Translations under genes and position numbers: made by a program | The notes under the pieces: generated by a model | Seen by the model: only the letters and a program-made list of their open reading frames with translations | What the model was told of the DNA's origin: nothing | Database searches by the model: none | Assembly (NCBI GenBank): GCA_016764335.1 | Contig: JAESSB010000007.1 | Span: forward strand, 29,615-37,439 | Source: Magnetovibrio sp. | GTDB taxonomy: Bacteria > Pseudomonadota > Alphaproteobacteria > Rhodospirillales > Magnetovibrionaceae | Direction of reading: 5' to 3' | Length of the DNA stretch: 7,825 nucleotides | Shown here: positions 5,561-7,825 of the stretch, piece after piece | Layout of the letters: each line of letters begins with the position of its first letter | Numbering within the stretch: the first letter of the stretch is position 1

Positions 5561-5580
5561 AAAAAGTAATCTTGAATTAC
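5561..5580 (-). terminator. Possible weak intrinsic terminator after the transporter gene
   Basis: On the minus strand GTAAT-TCAAG-ATTAC is followed at once by five T. It lies about 50 bases after the transporter stop codon. The stem is only five AT-rich pairs, so it would be weak. The rest of the interval 5521-5628 shows nothing else I can support. Confidence 0.3.
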
Positions 5581-5628
5581 AAATCAGCACCGAAGAGAAA
5601 CCCCCAAATGTTAACTGGTCACGACGAC

Positions 5629-6813
5629 CTAGGCATTAGCTTGTGGGTGACGGGTAAAGAGCCACCCCAAGACGCCGCAAGCCGTGATGATGGCCATCAT
5701 TGGAACCGGCGTGCCGTCATGCAGGCGGCCAACCAACATTCCGACACACCCGGCCATGGCCATTTGTACAAAGCCGAACAACGCCGATGCGGCACCCGCC
5801 ATATCTTGATGCGGGGCAATCGCCCCAGCCATGGCATTGGGCAGCACTAAACCGACACTGACCAGGTACAGCGCCATCGGTATGATCACTGAAAATACGC
5901 TGGGTGGCACAAAGAACTGCACCGTTAAACCGATGCTTCCACTGACGATGGCCAACCGTCCACCCCATTCGACCATACGCGCGATGCCGACCCGTTTGGC
6001 AAAATGTCCGCTGATTTGTGCCCCGACCATAAAGCCGATAACAACAAAGCCAAACGCAAAGCCAAAAAATTCTACGTCTAGGCCCAAATCTTCAATCAAT
6101 ACAAAGCTGGCCCCAGAAATAAAGGCAAAGAGGCCGGAAAAATTAAACGCACCCGCCAGCATATACGAACGATACGCACCATCTTTAAGCAAGCTCCCAT
6201 AGTTGCGGGCAAAACGTTTGGGGTTTAGGGCATCGGCGCGGGTCCAAAGGTTGGTTTCAGGCAGGGTCAATAGCGTAATGAGCAAAAGCACAGCCGCGAT
6301 GACTGACATGGTCCAAAAAACACTTGTCCACCCCAGGGTTAAGGTGAGTTGGCCGCCGATTAAGGGGGCCAATAACGGTGCGATCGCAATCGCGCTGGAC
6401 ATGAAGGCAAGCATGCGCACCGCGTGTTCGGGACCGTGAACATCACGGACGACGGCCCGCCCCACGACGCCTCCGGCACAGACGCCAATGGCTTGAAAGA
6501 ACCGCGCAAGGATCAGAAATTCAATGTTTGAAGCGACTGCACACGCGACACTGGCGATAAAATAAAGGGCGAATCCCCCCAATAAAACCGGACGCCGCCC
6601 AAACTTATCGCTGACCGGCCCCAAGATGAGTTGGGCACAGGCCAAGCCAAGCAAAAATACGCTCAAGGTTAGTTGCACAGCAAACGTATCAACACCAAAG
6701 GCCGTGCGGATGGCTGGCAACGCGGGCAGGTACATATCCGTTGACAAGGGCCCTGTTGCCACCAAAGAGGTGATCAAGACTGTCATGTATAAGCTTTGAG
6801 GATTAAGGCGCAT
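5629..6813 (-). CDS. Bcr/CflA-type drug-resistance transporter (major facilitator superfamily)
   Basis: This 394-residue inner-membrane protein has about 12 hydrophobic segments. It is expected to export small molecules by proton antiport, as in the Bcr/CflA drug-efflux family (Bcr confers bicyclomycin resistance in Escherichia coli); the real substrate is unknown. Visible motifs are STDMYLPALP in the first membrane segment (24-33), the loop 2-3 signature GPVSDKFGRR (65-74), RFFQAIG (104-110), RAVVRD (119-124) and the antiporter-type APLLAPLIGG (145-154). A longer hydrophilic loop near 190-215 separates the two halves. The length is normal and the frame is clean. The ATG at 6811-6813 gives the usual short N-terminus. 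Its ribosome binding site is weak, but the gene starts only 16 bases after hldE on the same strand, so translation coupled to hldE is likely. Confidence 0.92.
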   Translation of the reverse strand: MRLNPQSLYMTVLITSLVATGPLSTDMYLPALPAIRTAFGVDTFAVQLTLSVFLLGLACAQLILGPVSDKFGRRPVLLGGFALYFIASVACAVASNIEFLILARFFQAIGVCAGGVVGRAVVRDVHGPEHAVRMLAFMSSAIAIAPLLAPLIGGQLTLTLGWTSVFWTMSVIAAVLLLITLLTLPETNLWTRADALNPKRFARNYGSLLKDGAYRSYMLAGAFNFSGLFAFISGASFVLIEDLGLDVEFFGFAFGFVVIGFMVGAQISGHFAKRVGIARMVEWGGRLAIVSGSIGLTVQFFVPPSVFSVIIPMALYLVSVGLVLPNAMAGAIAPHQDMAGAASALFGFVQMAMAGCVGMLVGRLHDGTPVPMMAIITACGVLGWLFTRHPQANA

Positions 6814-6829
6814 AAGGCTTCGTCACCGA

Positions 6830-7825
6830 TTAGGGGTTTGTGCCGTGCAAGCGCTTGATGGTGCTGGTGGTGGAATGGCCGTCTTGAAGCTTTGCCAAAA
6901 CGACCTTCCCGCCATAGTTTTGCACAATGTCGGCCCCAACAACGGTGGCGATGGTATAATCGGCTCCTTTGATCAAAACATCGGGTTGCAAGCTTTCAAT
7001 AAGCTGCAACGGGGTGTCATCGGCAAAGATAATCACCAAATCAACCGCGCCTAAGGCCCCCAAAACGGTCGCCCGAGAGGCTTCGGTTTGTACCGGGCGG
7101 TGAGCGCCCTTTAAGCGTTTAACGGAGGCATCGGAATTAAGCCCCACCACCAATCGATCACAAGCTCCTTTGGCTTGGGTCAGCAAGGAAATGTGTCCGG
7201 GATGTAGCAAATCAAAACAGCCGTTGGTAAAACCAACATTTAGCCCCCGGTCTCGCCAGGATGCGACTTGGATAATGGCTTGGTCTAAGGAGGCAACCTT
7301 GGCCCCGGCAGCGTCCAAATCTTGATTGTGTAGGCCATGAGATAGTTCGGCGGCACTGACGGTCGCAGTGCCGGATTTTGCCACGACGATTCCCGCTGCC
7401 GTATTGGCCAGCCTTGCGGCGCGAACCCAATCTAGGCCGCTGGCGATCGCTAGGGCAAAGGTCGCAACCACGGTGTCGCCTGCACCCGACACATCGAACA
7501 CTTCACGCGCTTGGGCACACAGATGGACCGGGTCTTGATCTTTTTGCACCAAGGTCATGCCATCGGCACTGCGCGTTGCCAAAACGGCCCCTAAATCACA
7601 TTCAGCGATCAGTTTACGACAGGCGGCGACCACTTCGTCGTCGGACTTTGCGGGTAATCCGGTCGCCAGCATCAGTTCTTTTTGGTTCGGTGTAATAATG
7701 CTGGCCCCTGTGTAGCGGCTATAGTCGGTGCCCTTGGGATCAACGATGACCGGCACGCCAGCCGTTCGTGCTTGGTCGATGATGGTGGCAATGCTGTCGG
7801 GCGATAAAAGACCTTTGCCATAATC
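6830..7825 (-). CDS. hldE: Bifunctional heptose 7-phosphate kinase / heptose 1-phosphate adenylyltransferase, 5' end outside window
   Basis: The frame runs from the right window edge to the TAA at 6830-6832, giving 331 visible residues. HldE makes ADP-heptose for the lipopolysaccharide inner core: a PfkB-type kinase domain forms the bisphosphate and a nucleotidyltransferase domain adds AMP. The visible kinase part starts at DYGKGLL and includes VIVDPKGTDYSRY, ITPNQKE and the PfkB signature FDVSGAGDT (GAGD at visible residues 114-117, catalytic Asp 117). The transferase domain begins near residue 195 with GFTNGCFDLLHPGH (HxGH at 208-211) and continues with GLNSDASVKRLKG, a RPVQTEASRA segment and DVLIKGADY. 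It ends TSTIKRLHGTNP. Compared with about 477 residues in Escherichia coli, some 145 N-terminal residues are missing. An internal ATG at 7756 is not the true start, since conserved kinase sequence precedes it. The MFS gene follows 16 bases later. Confidence 0.95.
   Translation of the reverse strand, partial: DYGKGLLSPDSIATIIDQARTAGVPVIVDPKGTDYSRYTGASIITPNQKELMLATGLPAKSDDEVVAACRKLIAECDLGAVLATRSADGMTLVQKDQDPVHLCAQAREVFDVSGAGDTVVATFALAIASGLDWVRAARLANTAAGIVVAKSGTATVSAAELSHGLHNQDLDAAGAKVASLDQAIIQVASWRDRGLNVGFTNGCFDLLHPGHISLLTQAKGACDRLVVGLNSDASVKRLKGAHRPVQTEASRATVLGALGAVDLVIIFADDTPLQLIESLQPDVLIKGADYTIATVVGADIVQNYGGKVVLAKLQDGHSTTSTIKRLHGTNP

Noticed and set aside
5831..6439. Open frames on the plus strand opposite the transporter gene
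   Set aside because: They are shadows of the MFS coding sequence. They lack ribosome binding sites and have low-complexity basic products.
1..7825. CRISPR array, retron, toxin-antitoxin pair or other defence system
   Set aside because: No regularly spaced repeats, reverse transcriptase, nuclease or toxin motifs were seen. The small genes carry no recognisable toxin or antitoxin signature.

Overview
The window suggests a Gram-negative proteobacterium, most likely an alphaproteobacterium. It carries an LPS-core heptose gene (hldE), a Bcr/CflA-type transporter, a small DUF6641-like protein and IS5, IS481 and IS630 family elements of a kind common in that class. This placement is by protein resemblance only. 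No rRNA or tRNA gene is visible. The right third (5629-7825, minus strand) looks like ordinary chromosome: hldE, partial at the right edge, followed 16 bases later by a complete 394-residue MFS efflux transporter.

The left part (1-2427) is accessory DNA. It starts with the 3' end of an unrecognised, visibly AT-rich gene, then a 211-residue small serine recombinase. The recombinase is bracketed by two dyads: a 60-base interrupted hairpin covering its ribosome binding site (749-808), and a 56-base symmetric nested palindrome covering its stop codon (1444-1499). Two small minus-strand genes follow: a DUF6641-like protein (1648-2031) and an unrecognised 94-residue protein (2143-2427).

The middle (2428-5520) is a stack of insertion sequences whose order can be read from the bases. 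A decayed IS630-type transposase gene appears to have begun at 2450 (ATG AAA CTA G) and to resume at 4392 (CTA GCT). It was split at CTAG by an IS481-type element (about 3308-4391, 23-bp terminal repeats matching at 21 positions). That element's left CTAG copy was then hit by an IS5-type element (about 2459-3304, 15-bp perfect ends). Decay follows the same order: IS630 is worst, IS481 intermediate, IS5 nearly intact with one frame change. The IS481 transposase gene is broken by one extra base and by a 79-base hairpin-rich insertion. Removing both restores an uninterrupted 321-residue frame. Its stop codon lies in the CTAG target copy, not in the element. A separate degenerate IS5-type transposase fragment (5133-5520, minus strand) lies between the IS630 remnant and the chromosomal genes.

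I found no complete new multi-gene system. The features most worth following up are the two dyads around the recombinase, the 79-base structured insertion, and the three-layer insertion at one CTAG.
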